This document shows, piece by piece, positions 21,189 through 31,584 of a DNA stretch of 64,000 nucleotides (positions are counted from its first letter, which is position 1; every line of letters starts with the position of its first letter). The DNA comes from Pectobacterium peruviense (GTDB lineage: Bacteria > Pseudomonadota > Gammaproteobacteria > Enterobacterales > Enterobacteriaceae): NCBI RefSeq assembly GCF_002847345.1, contig NZ_LXFV01000007.1:124001-188000 (forward strand), written 5' to 3'. Position numbers and translations under genes: made by a program. The notes below the pieces were generated by a model, which saw only the letters and a list, made by a program, of their open reading frames with translations, was not told the origin of the DNA and did no database searches.

Positions 21189-21506
21189 TTGCAAGGTCAA
21201 GCACTCCAAGACTTCGTTATTGATAAGGTCGATGACTTAAAAGCTCAGGACATCGTTGTACTCAACGTCCAGGGTAAATCCAGCATCACCGATTACATGG
21301 TTATCTGCACGGGCACATCTACACGTCATGTTGCATCTATTGCCGACCACGTCGTGCAATCCTCACGCGCGGCGGGTCTGATTCCACTCGGCGTTGAGGG
21401 TGAAAATGCCTCTGACTGGGTTGTTGTCGATTTAGGTGACGTGATGGTTCATGTATTGCAAGAAGAAAGCCGCCAGTTATACGAATTGGAAAAGCTGTGG
21501 GGCTAG
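21189..21506 (+). CDS. rsfS: ribosomal silencing factor RsfS
   Basis: Binds uL14 on the 50S subunit and blocks subunit joining in starvation. 105 residues from a TTG start with a strong AGGGGGA site; [13 protein letters not shown] aligns with E. coli RsfS, which as I recall also starts at TTG. The upstream spacer 20995-21188 contains no gene I can support. rlmH starts one base after the stop. Confidence 0.95.
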   Translation: MQGQALQDFVIDKVDDLKAQDIVVLNVQGKSSITDYMVICTGTSTRHVASIADHVVQSSRAAGLIPLGVEGENASDWVVVDLGDVMVHVLQEESRQLYELEKLWG

Positions 21507-21507
21507 C

Positions 21508-21978
21508 ATGAAACTGCAACTGGTCGCCGTTGGCACCAAAATGCCCGACTGGGTGCAGACTGGCTTCACCGATTATATGCGGCGCTTCCCGAAAGACATG
21601 CCTTTCGAATTGCTCGAAATCCCAGCGGGGAAGCGGGGTAAAAATGCCGATATCAAACGCATTCTGGAGCGCGAAGGCGAACAGATGCTGGCGGCAGTAG
21701 GCAAAGGCAACCGTATTGTTACGCTGGATATTCCAGGTACTCGCTGGGAGACGCCGCATTTGGCGCAACAGTTGGAGCGCTGGAAACAGGATGGGCGCGA
21801 TGTCAGTCTGCTGATTGGCGGACCTGAAGGGCTTTCGCCGGAGTGCAAAGCCGCAGCGGAGCAAAGCTGGTCACTCTCACCATTAACGCTGCCACACCCG
21901 TTGGTGCGTGTACTGGTAGCGGAGAGCCTGTATCGTGCATGGAGCATTACGACTAATCACCCTTACCACCGGGAGTAA
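21508..21978 (+). CDS. rlmH: 23S rRNA pseudouridine-1915 N3-methyltransferase RlmH
   Basis: SPOUT methyltransferase of 156 residues that methylates pseudouridine 1915 in 70S ribosomes. [16 protein letters not shown] begins at 21508, just after the rsfS stop. Knot motifs [11 protein letters not shown] and [17 protein letters not shown] are intact. Confidence 0.96.
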   Translation: MKLQLVAVGTKMPDWVQTGFTDYMRRFPKDMPFELLEIPAGKRGKNADIKRILEREGEQMLAAVGKGNRIVTLDIPGTRWETPHLAQQLERWKQDGRDVSLLIGGPEGLSPECKAAAEQSWSLSPLTLPHPLVRVLVAESLYRAWSITTNHPYHRE

Positions 21979-22011
21979 GGCGATACGATGAAACATGTGA
22001 AATAACACTGG

Positions 22012-23916
22012 ATGAAAGTAGAACGTAAACCCTTTCGTGATTATACGGCTGAGTCTGCCCTGTTCGTGCGCCGCGCTTTGGTGGCATTTCTGGGCATTTT
22101 GCTGCTTTCCGGTGTATTAGTCGCTAATCTTTATCATCTGCAAATTTTGCGTGTTGATGACTATCGCACGCGTTCCAACGAGAACCGCATTAAGCTGGTT
22201 CCTATCGCGCCCAGTCGCGGCATTATCTACGACCGTAACGGTACGCCGCTGGCGTTGAACCGCACCATCTATCAATTAGAGCTGGTGCCCGACAAAGTCG
22301 ACAACCTTAACGATACGCTGGAAGCGCTGCGCCCGGTCGTCGATCTGACCGATAGCGATCTGGAAAATTTTGAAAAAGAGCGCAAGCGTTCACGCCGCTT
22401 TACCTCTATTCCGGTAAAAACCGGACTCGATGAGATTCAAGTTGCCCGTTTTGCCGTCAACCAATACCGCTTCCCCGGCGTTGAGGTTAAGGGCTATCAA
22501 CGCCGCTATTATCCTTATGGATCTGCACTAACCCACGTCACAGGCTATGTCTCCAAAATCACCGACAAAGAAGTGGAGCGACTGACCAAAGAAGAAAAAA
22601 TTGCCGATTACGCCGCCACGCGTGACATTGGCAAGCTGGGTATTGAGCGTCATTACGAAGATCTGCTCCACGGCAAACCCGGTTATGAAGAAGTTGAAGT
22701 TAACAACCGTGGCCGAGTGATCCGCCAGCTCCACGAACAGCCACCGCAGGCTGGGCGTGATATTTATCTGACGCTGGACCTAAGCCTGCAAATCTACATT
22801 GAAAAATTGCTGGAAGGCAGCCGCGCCGCCGTGATCGTGACCGACCCACGCGACGGCGGTATTCTGGCGATGGTTTCCACGCCCAGTTACGACCCCAACC
22901 TGTTTGTCGACGGAATTTCCACCAAAAATTATGCAAAATTACAAAACGATCCTAATCGTCCGTTGATCAACCGTGCAACACAGGGGATTTATCCTCCAGC
23001 CTCTACCGTTAAACCCTATATCGCGGTTTCCGCCCTGACCGCAGGTGTGATCACCACTAACACCAGCCTGTTCGATCCCGGCTGGTGGCAATTGCCTGGC
23101 TCAGAAAAACGCTTCCGTGACTGGAAAAAATGGGGCCATGGTCGCCTTAACCTCACCAAATCATTGGAAGAGTCCGCGGATACCTTCTTCTATCAGGTCG
23201 CTTATGACATGGGTATCGATCGCTTGTCTGAATGGATGACCAAATTTGGTTACGGCGAAAGAACCGGTATCGATATTTCGGAAGAAAGCAAAGGCAATAT
23301 GCCAACGCGAGAGTGGAAATTAGGACGATTCAAAAAACCCTGGTATCAGGGTGATACTATTCCAGTCGGGATTGGTCAAGGCTACTGGACTGCGACGCCT
23401 ATCCAGATGAATAAAGCCTTGGTTACGCTGATCAATGACGGCCAGGTCAAAACGCCGCATCTGCTTTATAGCTCGCGGGAAAATGGCGCGATCATACCTT
23501 TCAAACAGACCGAAAATCAGCAGATTGGCAACATCCACTCAGGTTATTGGGAAGTGGCGAAGGACGGCATGTATGGCGTAGCGAATAGGCCTAACGGAAC
23601 TGCCCACAAAAGTTTCGATGATGCACCTTATAAAATTGCAGCAAAATCCGGTACGGCACAGGTCTTTGGCCTGAAAGAAAACGAAACCTATAATGCGCAC
23701 AAGATCGCAGAACATCTGCGAGACCATAAATTAATGGTTGCGTTTGCCCCGTATAAGGACCCTAAAGTAGCGATGTCGATTATTCTGGAAAACGGTGGCG
23801 CAGGCCCGACCGTTGGCACCATCACCCGCCAGATCCTCGATCATATCCTGCTGGGTGATAACAATACCGATTTACCTAGTGCGCCACCTGCGCCACCGGG
23901 TAGCGAAAGTGAGTAA
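22012..23916 (+). CDS. mrdA: penicillin-binding protein 2 (elongasome transpeptidase)
   Basis: Class B PBP that cross-links side-wall peptidoglycan with RodA. One N-terminal membrane helix (residues about 20-42), pedestal domain, and transpeptidase domain with the active-site serine S331 (STVK), the SxN motif (SAD variant in EESADTFF) and KSGTAQ. Length 634 residues. The codon before S331 is Ala where E. coli has Gly. Followed by rodA after nine bases. Confidence 0.97.
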   Translation: MKVERKPFRDYTAESALFVRRALVAFLGILLLSGVLVANLYHLQILRVDDYRTRSNENRIKLVPIAPSRGIIYDRNGTPLALNRTIYQLELVPDKVDNLNDTLEALRPVVDLTDSDLENFEKERKRSRRFTSIPVKTGLDEIQVARFAVNQYRFPGVEVKGYQRRYYPYGSALTHVTGYVSKITDKEVERLTKEEKIADYAATRDIGKLGIERHYEDLLHGKPGYEEVEVNNRGRVIRQLHEQPPQAGRDIYLTLDLSLQIYIEKLLEGSRAAVIVTDPRDGGILAMVSTPSYDPNLFVDGISTKNYAKLQNDPNRPLINRATQGIYPPASTVKPYIAVSALTAGVITTNTSLFDPGWWQLPGSEKRFRDWKKWGHGRLNLTKSLEESADTFFYQVAYDMGIDRLSEWMTKFGYGERTGIDISEESKGNMPTREWKLGRFKKPWYQGDTIPVGIGQGYWTATPIQMNKALVTLINDGQVKTPHLLYSSRENGAIIPFKQTENQQIGNIHSGYWEVAKDGMYGVANRPNGTAHKSFDDAPYKIAAKSGTAQVFGLKENETYNAHKIAEHLRDHKLMVAFAPYKDPKVAMSIILENGGAGPTVGTITRQILDHILLGDNNTDLPSAPPAPPGSESE

Positions 23917-23925
23917 CAGACATTC

Positions 23926-25038
23926 ATGACCGATAGCCAACAAAAGGGATCGTTCTGGGCGAAAATCCACATCGATCTGCCATTTCTTCTCTGCATTCTG
24001 GCACTGCTGGGCTATAGCCTATTTGTCTTGTGGAGCGCTAGCGGGCAAGACGTCGGCATGATGGAGCGAAAAGTCATTCAAATTGTGCTGGGATTTACGG
24101 TGATGATCGTGATGGCGCAAATCCCCCCGCGCGTATACGAAGGCTGGGCCCCCTATCTCTACGTAGTCTGTGTGATTTTACTGCTAATCGTGGATATTTT
24201 TGGACAAATCAGTAAAGGCGCACAGCGCTGGCTGGACTTGGGTTTCATTCGTTTCCAGCCATCGGAAATAGCCAAGATCGCCGTACCTCTGATGGTTGCT
24301 CGTTTTATCAACCGTGATATGTGCCCGCCGTCGCTAAAAAATACGGCGATCGCACTGATTCTGATTTTTGTTCCTACGTTGTTGGTTGCCGCACAGCCGG
24401 ATTTAGGCACCTCAATTCTGGTCGCGTTATCCGGGTTGTTTGTCCTTTTTCTAGGGGGGATGAGCTGGAGCTTAATTGGCATCGCCGTGCTGCTACTCGC
24501 CGCGTTTATTCCGCTACTCTGGTTCTTCCTTATGCATGATTATCAGCGCGCCAGAGTCATGATGCTGCTCGATCCAGAAAGCGATCCCCTCGGTGCCGGA
24601 TACCATATTATTCAGTCGAAAATTGCCATAGGCTCAGGTGGCTTGTCTGGAAAAGGCTGGCTGCATGGCACACAGTCTCAGTTAGAGTTTCTGCCAGAGC
24701 GACACACTGACTTTATCTTTGCTGTGCTGGCAGAAGAGCTCGGGTTAATTGGCGTCTTGATTCTGCTCGCGATGTATCTGTTCATGATCATGCGCGGTCT
24801 GATGATCGCCGCTAATGCGCAAACCTCGTTTGGCCGGGTTATGGTCGGCGGGCTGATGTTAATTCTGTTCTTCTATGTTTTCGTCAATATCGGGATGGTT
24901 AGCGGTATACTTCCTGTCGTTGGCGTGCCGCTACCGCTAATCAGCTACGGCGGGTCGGCGCTGGTCGTCTTAATGGCGGGGTTCGGTATCGTCATGTCGA
25001 TACATACTCACCGCAAACTGCTATCTAAGAATTTATAA
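23926..25038 (+). CDS. mrdB: peptidoglycan glycosyltransferase RodA
   Basis: SEDS-family polymerase of the elongasome, 370 residues, with about ten membrane helices. The C-terminal signature [19 protein letters not shown] is intact, as are RFQPSEIAK and QPDLGTS. It is the partner of the upstream PBP2. Confidence 0.96.
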   Translation: MTDSQQKGSFWAKIHIDLPFLLCILALLGYSLFVLWSASGQDVGMMERKVIQIVLGFTVMIVMAQIPPRVYEGWAPYLYVVCVILLLIVDIFGQISKGAQRWLDLGFIRFQPSEIAKIAVPLMVARFINRDMCPPSLKNTAIALILIFVPTLLVAAQPDLGTSILVALSGLFVLFLGGMSWSLIGIAVLLLAAFIPLLWFFLMHDYQRARVMMLLDPESDPLGAGYHIIQSKIAIGSGGLSGKGWLHGTQSQLEFLPERHTDFIFAVLAEELGLIGVLILLAMYLFMIMRGLMIAANAQTSFGRVMVGGLMLILFFYVFVNIGMVSGILPVVGVPLPLISYGGSALVVLMAGFGIVMSIHTHRKLLSKNL

Positions 25039-25051
25039 CACGAGGTGAGCA

Positions 25052-26170
25052 ATGCGTAAGGATTGGCTTTGGGTCGGCGTAGCAACTCTGGCGCTTGCGG
25101 CCTGTACCACAACGGAACAGCGGCAACCAGCGCCGCCAGTCACCCAAGTTTACAGCGGACCGACGGAAGAGATCGGTGGTGCAGAACCTCGTTATGAACC
25201 CTACAATCAGGGTACTCTGCAAGACTACAGCATCAAAGGCAAGACCTATAAAATTGTCAAAGATCCGCAAAACTTTAGCGAAGCGGGTTTAGCAACATGG
25301 TACGGCGAAGAAGCCAGCGGTAACCGCACGTCAATCGGCGAAGTTTTTGACCCTAATGCAATAACTGCTGCCCACCCGACGCTGCCCCTACCGAGCTATG
25401 TGCGCGTGACTAACCTAAGCAACGGTCGCCGTCTGGTTGTTCGAGTCAACGACCGCGGGCCTTACACGCCGGGCAGAATCATCGACCTGTCGAAAGCGGC
25501 AGGCGATCGACTCAACATTTCTAACAACACCAAAGTAAAAGTGGATTTCATCAGCGTCGCGCCTGACGGCACGCTCTCCGGTCCAGGAACCGTAGGCACC
25601 ACCGTTGCCAAGCAAAGCTTCTCCCTGCCGGAACGCCCGAGCTTTGGTGCCAGCGGACTGGGTACGCCCATGATGGAAACGACGTCCCCCACCGCCAACA
25701 GCGCCGTTCGCCCGATCAGCAATAGCAGCCTGAGCACACCAACAGAAAATGCTCAGCCGCAGAGCAGCGCACCATCGCACGGCGGCGGTTTTTTAGGGGC
25801 GCCTTCTGCACTGCGTGCTGGCGTGGTTGAGTCAAACGTGACGCCAACCGCAACACCATCCACTGCGCCAATGAACATCGCGCCAGCTGCCGCTGCGGTT
25901 ACCGCTCCTGCAGCAACAACGTCCTCTGCTACTACAGGTCGCTATGTGGTACAGGTCGGTGCCTTGAGCGATCAGCAGCGAGCGCAAACCTGGCAGCGCA
26001 GCCTAAGTGAACGCTTCCGTGTGGCGGGTAAAGTCACGGCAAGTGGTGGGCTGTACCGTATCCAACTGGGGCCATTCCAGAATCGTCAGCAAGCCGCTGA
26101 ACTTCAACAACGTTTGTCAGTCGAAGCTCAGCAGCAGTCGTTTATTACCGCCGCACCCGGCACTCTCTAG
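25052..26170 (+). CDS. rlpA: septal ring lytic transglycosylase-like lipoprotein RlpA
   Basis: Outer-membrane lipoprotein: lipobox LAAC with Cys18. The double-psi beta-barrel domain (about residues 80-175) contains TWYGEEASGNRTSIGEVFD, AHPTLPLPS and VRVNDRGPY, and the SPOR domain (about 295-372) binds denuded glycans at the septum. A Thr/Ala/Pro/Ser-rich linker joins them. Pseudomonas RlpA is a lytic enzyme; activity in enterobacteria is less clear. Confidence 0.94.
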   Translation: MRKDWLWVGVATLALAACTTTEQRQPAPPVTQVYSGPTEEIGGAEPRYEPYNQGTLQDYSIKGKTYKIVKDPQNFSEAGLATWYGEEASGNRTSIGEVFDPNAITAAHPTLPLPSYVRVTNLSNGRRLVVRVNDRGPYTPGRIIDLSKAAGDRLNISNNTKVKVDFISVAPDGTLSGPGTVGTTVAKQSFSLPERPSFGASGLGTPMMETTSPTANSAVRPISNSSLSTPTENAQPQSSAPSHGGGFLGAPSALRAGVVESNVTPTATPSTAPMNIAPAAAAVTAPAATTSSATTGRYVVQVGALSDQQRAQTWQRSLSERFRVAGKVTASGGLYRIQLGPFQNRQQAAELQQRLSVEAQQQSFITAAPGTL

Positions 26171-26335
26171 TAACGGATAATCGGCAGGCTCACGAAGCAA
26201 AAGCGGCGGCTATGGCATTGAACATACCGCCCTTTTGCAAAATCACGTAACGTAATGCCTGATGCCTGCCCTTTCCCCATCTGCTATAGTGTGGCTCGTT
26301 TTTAACTCATACCCACGGATGTTGTTGTTCCAATC

Positions 26336-27547
26336 ATGAATACTGTAAACACGTCTCGTTTTACTAAGCGTACTGCGCTTGGCGCACTGCTCGTCATTAG
26401 TGCCTCTTCCTTTGCCTATGCCGAAGATATCAATCTTAAAACGATGATCCCCGGCGTCCCGCAAATCGATGCTGAATCCTACATCCTGATTGATTACAAC
26501 TCTGGGAAAGTGTTGGCGGAAATGAATGCCGACACGCGCCGCGATCCGGCCAGCTTAACGAAGATGATGACCAGCTACGTCATTGGTCAATCGATTAAAT
26601 CAGGAAAAATCAGCCCGAACGACATCGTTACCGTCGGTAAAGATGCCTGGGCAACGGGTAACCCAACCTTCCAGGGTTCTTCCCTGATGTTCCTGAAGCC
26701 AGGCGACCGTGTGCCTGTTTCCCAATTAAATCGCGGCATTATCCTGCAATCCGGTAACGATGCCTGCGTCGCGATGGCCGACTACGTTGCGGGTAGCCAA
26801 GATGCTTTCGTTAACCTGATGAACGGTTACGTTAAAGCGCTGGGATTGCAAAACACCAACTTTGAAACCGTGCACGGTCTGGATGCACCCGGCCAGTTCA
26901 GTTCAGCGCGTGATATGGCCTTGATCGGTCAGGCGTTAATCCGAGATGTTCCAGAAGAGTACGCGACCTACAAAGAGAAAGAGTTCACGTTCAACAATAT
27001 TCGCCAGCCTAACCGTAACGGCTTGCTGTGGGATTCCAGCCTGAATGTTGACGGCATCAAAACGGGCCATACGTCATCAGCCGGCTTTAATCTGGTCGCT
27101 TCGGCAACAGAAGGCCAGATGCGCCTGATTTCGGCGGTACTGGGCGGGCGTAATGCTAAAGGACGTGAATCAGAAAGCAAAAAACTGCTGACCTGGGGCT
27201 TCCGCTTCTTTGAAACCGTCGCACCGTTGAAAGCAGGTAAAGAATTCGCTTCTGAGCCAGTTTGGTTTGGCGACAACGATCGCGTTGCGTTGGGCGTGGA
27301 GAAAGATGCCTACCTGACCATTCCGCGCGGCCGCATGAAAGATCTGAAAGCCAGCTATGTTCTGGACAACACAGAACTGCATGCACCATTAGCCAAAAAT
27401 CAGGTTGTGGGTTCCATCAACTTCCAACTGGATGGCAAGACCGTCGATCAGCGCCCGCTGGTGGTGATGAACGAAGTGAAAGAAGGCGGAATCTTTGGCC
27501 GCATGATCGATTACATCAAACTGATGTTCCATCACTGGTTCGGCTAA
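26336..27547 (+). CDS. dacA: D-alanyl-D-alanine carboxypeptidase PBP5
   Basis: Removes the terminal D-Ala of peptidoglycan pentapeptides. Signal peptide ends at YAED; active-site S73-LTK76, SGN ([10 protein letters not shown]) and KTG (GIKTGHTS) are intact. The C-terminal amphipathic anchor ([16 protein letters not shown]) holds it to the inner membrane. 403 residues, close to E. coli. A TATAGT -10-like box lies at 26285-26290. Confidence 0.96.
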   Translation: MNTVNTSRFTKRTALGALLVISASSFAYAEDINLKTMIPGVPQIDAESYILIDYNSGKVLAEMNADTRRDPASLTKMMTSYVIGQSIKSGKISPNDIVTVGKDAWATGNPTFQGSSLMFLKPGDRVPVSQLNRGIILQSGNDACVAMADYVAGSQDAFVNLMNGYVKALGLQNTNFETVHGLDAPGQFSSARDMALIGQALIRDVPEEYATYKEKEFTFNNIRQPNRNGLLWDSSLNVDGIKTGHTSSAGFNLVASATEGQMRLISAVLGGRNAKGRESESKKLLTWGFRFFETVAPLKAGKEFASEPVWFGDNDRVALGVEKDAYLTIPRGRMKDLKASYVLDNTELHAPLAKNQVVGSINFQLDGKTVDQRPLVVMNEVKEGGIFGRMIDYIKLMFHHWFG

Positions 27548-27683
27548 TCCACCTTGTCTGGGGCCAAAACGTCCCCATATAAGTCGTATCCTTAACTCCC
27601 GCAGAATGCGGGAGTTATATTTTCTAGTATGATGTACATATGTCAGTGCTAATACCGACGGTATTACCCTATCTGGAGCGCAA

Positions 27684-27947
27684 ATGAAAACCAAATTAAA
27701 CGAACTGCTTGAATTCCCGTGCGTTTTTACTTACAAGGTCATGGGTGAAGCAAAGCCGGAGTTAGTCGATCTGGTCGTTGAAGTGGTACAGCGTCATGCG
27801 CCTGGCGACTACACTGCGCAGATCAAACCCAGCAGCAAAGGGAATTATCACTCTGTTTCCATCACCATCACGGCGACTCACATTGAGCAGGTGGAAACGC
27901 TGTACGAAGAACTGGGCAATATCGACATCGTGCGGATGGTGTTGTAA
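27684..27947 (+). CDS. ybeD: DUF493 protein YbeD
   Basis: Small conserved cytoplasmic protein of 87 residues with a ferredoxin-like ACT-type fold, located between dacA and lipB as in E. coli. GGAG lies six bases before the ATG. Function not established. Confidence 0.93.
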   Translation: MKTKLNELLEFPCVFTYKVMGEAKPELVDLVVEVVQRHAPGDYTAQIKPSSKGNYHSVSITITATHIEQVETLYEELGNIDIVRMVL

Positions 27948-28062
27948 GAAGACAGTGCGGGAACATTGGCGAGTGCGGCACGGCTGCGTAACTATGGTTT
28001 TGTGACCACAGCTTTGTGTTGTGTAATTTTGCATAGTGCTGTTCGCTGAGGCTTCCCGCCGT

Positions 28063-28068
28063 TATAAT
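28063..28068 (+). promoter_or_regulatory. -10 box upstream of lipB
   Basis: A perfect TATAAT 25 bases before the lipB start; no good -35 at 17 bases. Confidence 0.4.
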
Positions 28069-28093
28069 CACCCCACCTTTCCTTAACCTGAAG

Positions 28094-28777
28094 ATGACAC
28101 ACTTGCTACAGGATAAGATCATCGTACGTCAATTCGGCGTGCAACCGTATGAACCCGTCTCTCTGGCGATGCATAACTTCACCGACCGACGTGATGATAA
28201 AACCCCAGATGAAATCTGGCTGGTTCAGCATCCTCGCGTATTCACACAAGGTCAGGCTGGCAAAGCCGAACATGTACTGATGCCCGGCGATATTCCCGTG
28301 ATTCAGAGCGATCGAGGCGGCCAGGTGACCTACCACGGCCCTGGTCAGCAGGTGATGTACGTGTTGATTGACCTGAAACGTCGCAAGCTCGGCGTTCGCC
28401 AACTCGTTACCACGATTGAAAATACCGTGATTGGTACACTGGCACATTTCCAGATTGAAGCCCATGCGCGCCCTGATGCACCCGGCGTCTACGTAGGTGA
28501 GCGTAAAATCTGTTCGCTAGGGCTGCGTATTCGTAAAGGTTGCTCTTTCCACGGGCTTGCGCTCAATATCGCCATGGATCTCTCTCCTTTCCTGCGCATC
28601 AACCCCTGTGGTTACGCGGGTATGGAAATGACGCAGCTAAGCGATCTGGTGCCAGGCGTGACGCTGGATGACACCTCGCCCGTGCTGGTGAAGACCTTTT
28701 TGCAGTTAGTCGGCTATTCCGCACCCGAATATATTCCGTGGAATCTGGACGTTCAGGGTAAGCCGCTTTTTGGTTAA
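28094..28777 (+). CDS. lipB: octanoyltransferase LipB
   Basis: Transfers octanoyl from acyl carrier protein to lipoyl domains. Conserved [16 protein letters not shown]-type lysine segment [20 protein letters not shown] and the catalytic cysteine in RINPCGYAG are present. 227 residues from the ATG at 28094. The product is the substrate of LipA, encoded next but from its own promoter. Confidence 0.95.
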   Translation: MTHLLQDKIIVRQFGVQPYEPVSLAMHNFTDRRDDKTPDEIWLVQHPRVFTQGQAGKAEHVLMPGDIPVIQSDRGGQVTYHGPGQQVMYVLIDLKRRKLGVRQLVTTIENTVIGTLAHFQIEAHARPDAPGVYVGERKICSLGLRIRKGCSFHGLALNIAMDLSPFLRINPCGYAGMEMTQLSDLVPGVTLDDTSPVLVKTFLQLVGYSAPEYIPWNLDVQGKPLFG

Positions 28778-28876
28778 CCTGTTTCATTCTGTCAATAAAA
28801 ATCAGTTAGTTAGACGACCGTTTTTTGATAAATTACATTTTATTCACATAATTTCTTCATTTTGATCGTGCAAGGG

Positions 28877-28905
28877 CTGATTGTGATTAGGCAAGATGAT
28901 ATAAT
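28877..28905 (+). promoter_or_regulatory. extended -10 promoter of lipA
   Basis: TGATATAAT (28897-28905) is an extended -10 with a perfect hexamer; a weak -35 (CTGATT) lies 17 bases upstream at 28877-28882. It leaves a leader of about 90 AT-rich bases before lipA. E. coli has the regulator gene ybeF here; this spacer (28778-29004) has none. Confidence 0.55.
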
Positions 28906-29004
28906 TTTTATAGTTTTTTAAAAAAAAGTTTAACAAAAAACATAATCCTTTGAATTTGAATAATAAATTTAAAGAAACGATTCAGAACTGGAACTTACGC
29001 AAAC

Positions 29005-29970
29005 ATGAGTAAACCGATTCAGATCGAACGCGGTGTCAAATACCGCGATGCCGATAAGATGGCCCTAATTCCGGTACGTACCGTCGTCACCGAACGCCAA
29101 GAGCTTCTGCGCAAACCTGAATGGATGAAGATTAAACTTCCGGCAGATTCGAGCCGTATTCAGGGAATCAAAGCGGCAATGCGCAAAAACGGGTTGCACT
29201 CAGTTTGCGAAGAAGCGTCCTGTCCGAATCTGACCGAGTGCTTCAACCATGGCACCGCGACCTTCATGATTCTGGGTGCCATTTGTACGCGTCGCTGCCC
29301 GTTCTGTGACGTTGCCCACGGTCGCCCGCTCACGCCGGATGCCAATGAGCCTGAGAAACTGGCACAGACGATCCACGATATGGGCTTACGCTATGTCGTG
29401 ATCACCTCCGTTGACCGCGATGACCTGCGCGACGGTGGTGCTCAGCACTTTGCGGATTGCATTAGCGCTATTCGCCGCAAAAATCCACATATTCGTATTG
29501 AAACGCTGGTACCAGATTTCCGTGGTCGTATGGATCGTGCGTTGGAAATCTTGACCGCCACGCCACCTGATGTGTTCAACCACAATCTGGAAAACGTGCC
29601 ACGCGTTTACCGTCAGGTTCGCCCTGGTGCGAACTATGAATGGTCGCTGAAGCTGCTGGAAAACTTCAAGAGCGCGCACCCGGATATCCCGACTAAATCT
29701 GGCCTGATGGTTGGATTGGGGGAAACCAATGCTGAAATTGTGGAAGTTATGCGCGATCTGCGCCGCCACGGGGTGACCATGCTAACGCTGGGACAATATT
29801 TACAGCCGAGCCGTCATCACCTTCCCGTGCAGCGCTACGTCAGCCCGGATGAGTTCGATGAGATGAAAGCCGAAGCGATGGCGATGGGCTTTACCCACGC
29901 TGCCTGCGGCCCGTTTGTTCGCTCGTCCTACCATGCCGACTTACAGGCCAAGGGCATCGAAGTAAAATAA
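29005..29970 (+). CDS. lipA: lipoyl synthase LipA
   Basis: Radical-SAM enzyme that inserts two sulfurs into octanoyl groups. C68/C73/C79 form the auxiliary cluster site and C94/C98/C101 the radical-SAM site, at the same numbers as in E. coli; the protein has 321 residues. The C-terminal RSSYHAD serine ligand is also present. Confidence 0.98.
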   Translation: MSKPIQIERGVKYRDADKMALIPVRTVVTERQELLRKPEWMKIKLPADSSRIQGIKAAMRKNGLHSVCEEASCPNLTECFNHGTATFMILGAICTRRCPFCDVAHGRPLTPDANEPEKLAQTIHDMGLRYVVITSVDRDDLRDGGAQHFADCISAIRRKNPHIRIETLVPDFRGRMDRALEILTATPPDVFNHNLENVPRVYRQVRPGANYEWSLKLLENFKSAHPDIPTKSGLMVGLGETNAEIVEVMRDLRRHGVTMLTLGQYLQPSRHHLPVQRYVSPDEFDEMKAEAMAMGFTHAACGPFVRSSYHADLQAKGIEVK

Positions 29971-30006
29971 GCGCTCATAGTTTTTTACACATTTTTTGTG
30001 TGGAAT

Positions 30007-30039
30007 AAAAAACGGACGGCAATTGCCGTCCGTTTTTTT
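30007..30039. terminator. bidirectional terminator between lipA and tatE
   Basis: CGGACGGC/GCCGTCCG stem with AATT centre, T-run on the right and A-run on the left, so it can stop both lipA (+) and tatE (-). Confidence 0.88.
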
Positions 30040-30052
30040 ATCTGGAGTGCGA

Positions 30053-30250
30053 TCAGGATTCTTTGCGAGACGAATCATTCAGCGCAGCCGTTTCATCCGT
30101 CTTGGCTGGTTGATCATCATTCATCGCCTTCTTGAAGCCTTTAATCGCCGTACCTAAATCGCCGCCCAAGCTACGAAGTTTATTCGTACCGAACAGCAGA
30201 ATGATTAATGCGCCAATTACCAACAGTTTGGCAATACTGATACCTTCCAT
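30053..30250 (-). CDS. tatE: twin-arginine translocase subunit TatE
   Basis: 65-residue TatA/TatE-type protein: one N-terminal membrane helix, the FGTNKLRSLGGDLG amphipathic helix and a charged tail. TatE is a minor TatA paralogue; linkage to lipA and the short length favour TatE. Confidence 0.93.
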   Translation of the reverse strand: MEGISIAKLLVIGALIILLFGTNKLRSLGGDLGTAIKGFKKAMNDDQPAKTDETAALNDSSRKES

Positions 30251-30513
30251 ACAAACCTACCTGATTTACAGAGGCTGGAGACGCCAGCGAACGAGAACAC
30301 GTACTTGTCGAACTATTGTTGTCGAAAAAATGGTTGTCGAAAAAACTCTTTGTATCCTATGTCCTCTATGTAAAACCTTACGCAGCACGACACAATTGCC
30401 ATCTGTAACAAAGTAAGACGGCGCTTTCGCGTGCATTCAGATTGCTTTACAACTTTCCGCCCTGCATCACTACAAAAATCCCGTCTGACGGCGTAAACTT
30501 TTCACACTAAAGC

Positions 30514-30604
30514 GGAGATGACATTCCTCCCTACCCTAACGCCGATAAAAACGCTGGCGGCCTGAAAAATAGGGTACAACCGCCGCTCGGCTAATGATGT
30601 CTAC
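30514..30604 (+). ncRNA. probable fluoride (crcB) riboswitch with an internal extra hairpin
   Basis: Elements of the fluoride aptamer occur in order: GGAG-AUG at 30514-30520, a P1 strand GACAU (30520-30524) that pairs with AUGUC (30597-30601), CUCC (30527-30530) able to pair with GGAG as the pseudoknot, a small GCC/GGC hairpin (30582-30591), then UAAUG and a closing UAC (30592-30604). A 43-base insertion closed by ACCCUA/UAGGGU (30533-30575) sits between pseudoknot and hairpin. The gene downstream, crcB, is the classic target. The call is by eye. Confidence 0.6.
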
Positions 30605-30615
30605 GTCCACCTCGC

Positions 30616-30647
30616 AGAGAGGGCGTAGCGTCCTGCCCAAGACTCTC
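30616..30647 (+). promoter_or_regulatory. hairpin between fluoride aptamer and crcB
   Basis: GAGAG(GGC) at 30617-30624 can pair with GCCC and CTCTC (30635-30647). No T-run follows, so it may be part of an expression platform acting on translation or RNA stability. The rest of the 459-base spacer 30251-30709 shows no gene. Confidence 0.35.
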
Positions 30648-30709
30648 CGAGATCGCAAAACAATCCATGCGAAAATAATCCATGCAAAAGCAATCCAAGA
30701 AAGGTCTCT

Positions 30710-31093
30710 ATGTTTAGTACATTACTCGCGGTATTTATCGGTGGCGGAGTCGGTAGCGTGGCGCGCTGGCAGTTGGGCGTTAAGTTTAACAGCCTGTATC
30801 CAACGCTACCGTTGGGCACTCTGCTTGCCAACTTGATTGGGGCTTTCGTTATTGGCGGCGCGTTAGCCTTCTTCCTGCGCCATCCTCATCTCGATCAGGA
30901 CTGGAAAATATTGATTACTACTGGGCTGTGCGGCGGCTTAACGACGTTCTCGACCTTTTCCGCAGAAGTCGTGATGTTTCTGCAAAGCGGACAGCTGGCT
31001 GCGGCGGGGTTACACGTGCTGTTGAATTTGGCGGGCTCATTACTTATGACCGCATTGGCGTTTACCTTGGTCACCTGGGTGACAACACACTGA
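30710..31093 (+). CDS. crcB: fluoride channel Fluc/CrcB
   Basis: 127-residue dual-topology fluoride channel with four hydrophobic segments. Conserved [24 protein letters not shown] and the central [15 protein letters not shown] with the Phe box and sodium-site region are intact. It exports fluoride; the upstream candidate aptamer supports fluoride control. Confidence 0.95.
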   Translation: MFSTLLAVFIGGGVGSVARWQLGVKFNSLYPTLPLGTLLANLIGAFVIGGALAFFLRHPHLDQDWKILITTGLCGGLTTFSTFSAEVVMFLQSGQLAAAGLHVLLNLAGSLLMTALAFTLVTWVTTH

Positions 31094-31113
31094 TATCACG
31101 TGGAAAATAAAGC

Positions 31114-31141
31114 AAAAAAAACCCGCCATTGGCGGGTTTTT
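31114..31141. terminator. bidirectional terminator between crcB and cspE
   Basis: CCCGCC-ATT-GGCGGG with A-run on the left and T-run on the right serves both convergent genes. Confidence 0.88.
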
Positions 31142-31157
31142 CACGAAATCGGTATAA

Positions 31158-31367
31158 TTAAATAGCGTTAACGTTAGCAGCAGAAGGACCTTTGGCACCG
31201 TCAGTGATTTCGAACTCTACACGCTGACCTTCAGCCAGAGTTTTGAAACCATTGCTCTGGATTGCAGAGAAGTGTACGAACACATCTTTGCTACCGTCTT
31301 CTGGAGTAATGAAACCGAAGCCTTTCGACTCATTAAACCACTTAACACTACCTTTAATCTTAGACAT
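31158..31367 (-). CDS. cspE: cold-shock-like protein CspE
   Basis: 69-residue OB-fold RNA chaperone with RNP1 (KGFGFI) and RNP2 (VFVHF). [12 protein letters not shown] begins at 31367 with AAAGG upstream; a longer in-frame reading adds only leader sequence. CspE melts RNA and can antiterminate. In E. coli cspE is also close to crcB and tatE. Confidence 0.95.
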   Translation of the reverse strand: MSKIKGSVKWFNESKGFGFITPEDGSKDVFVHFSAIQSNGFKTLAEGQRVEFEITDGAKGPSAANVNAI

Positions 31368-31584
31368 CAAACTTACCTTTACATGAATGAAAGACACAAA
31401 ATCTGTGTCAGGTACAGTACAACAATAGATTGACCTTTTGTCCAGTTGAAGTTGGATAAAAAGTGATAAAATTCGCTAAAAATGTATACCGAGCGACTTC
31501 GCTGCCCTATTTTAACTCGATGCAGAACGCAGAGAGCTCAGCTCGGACCGATTCATCACTTTTTATGATATCAAAGGAAGCACC

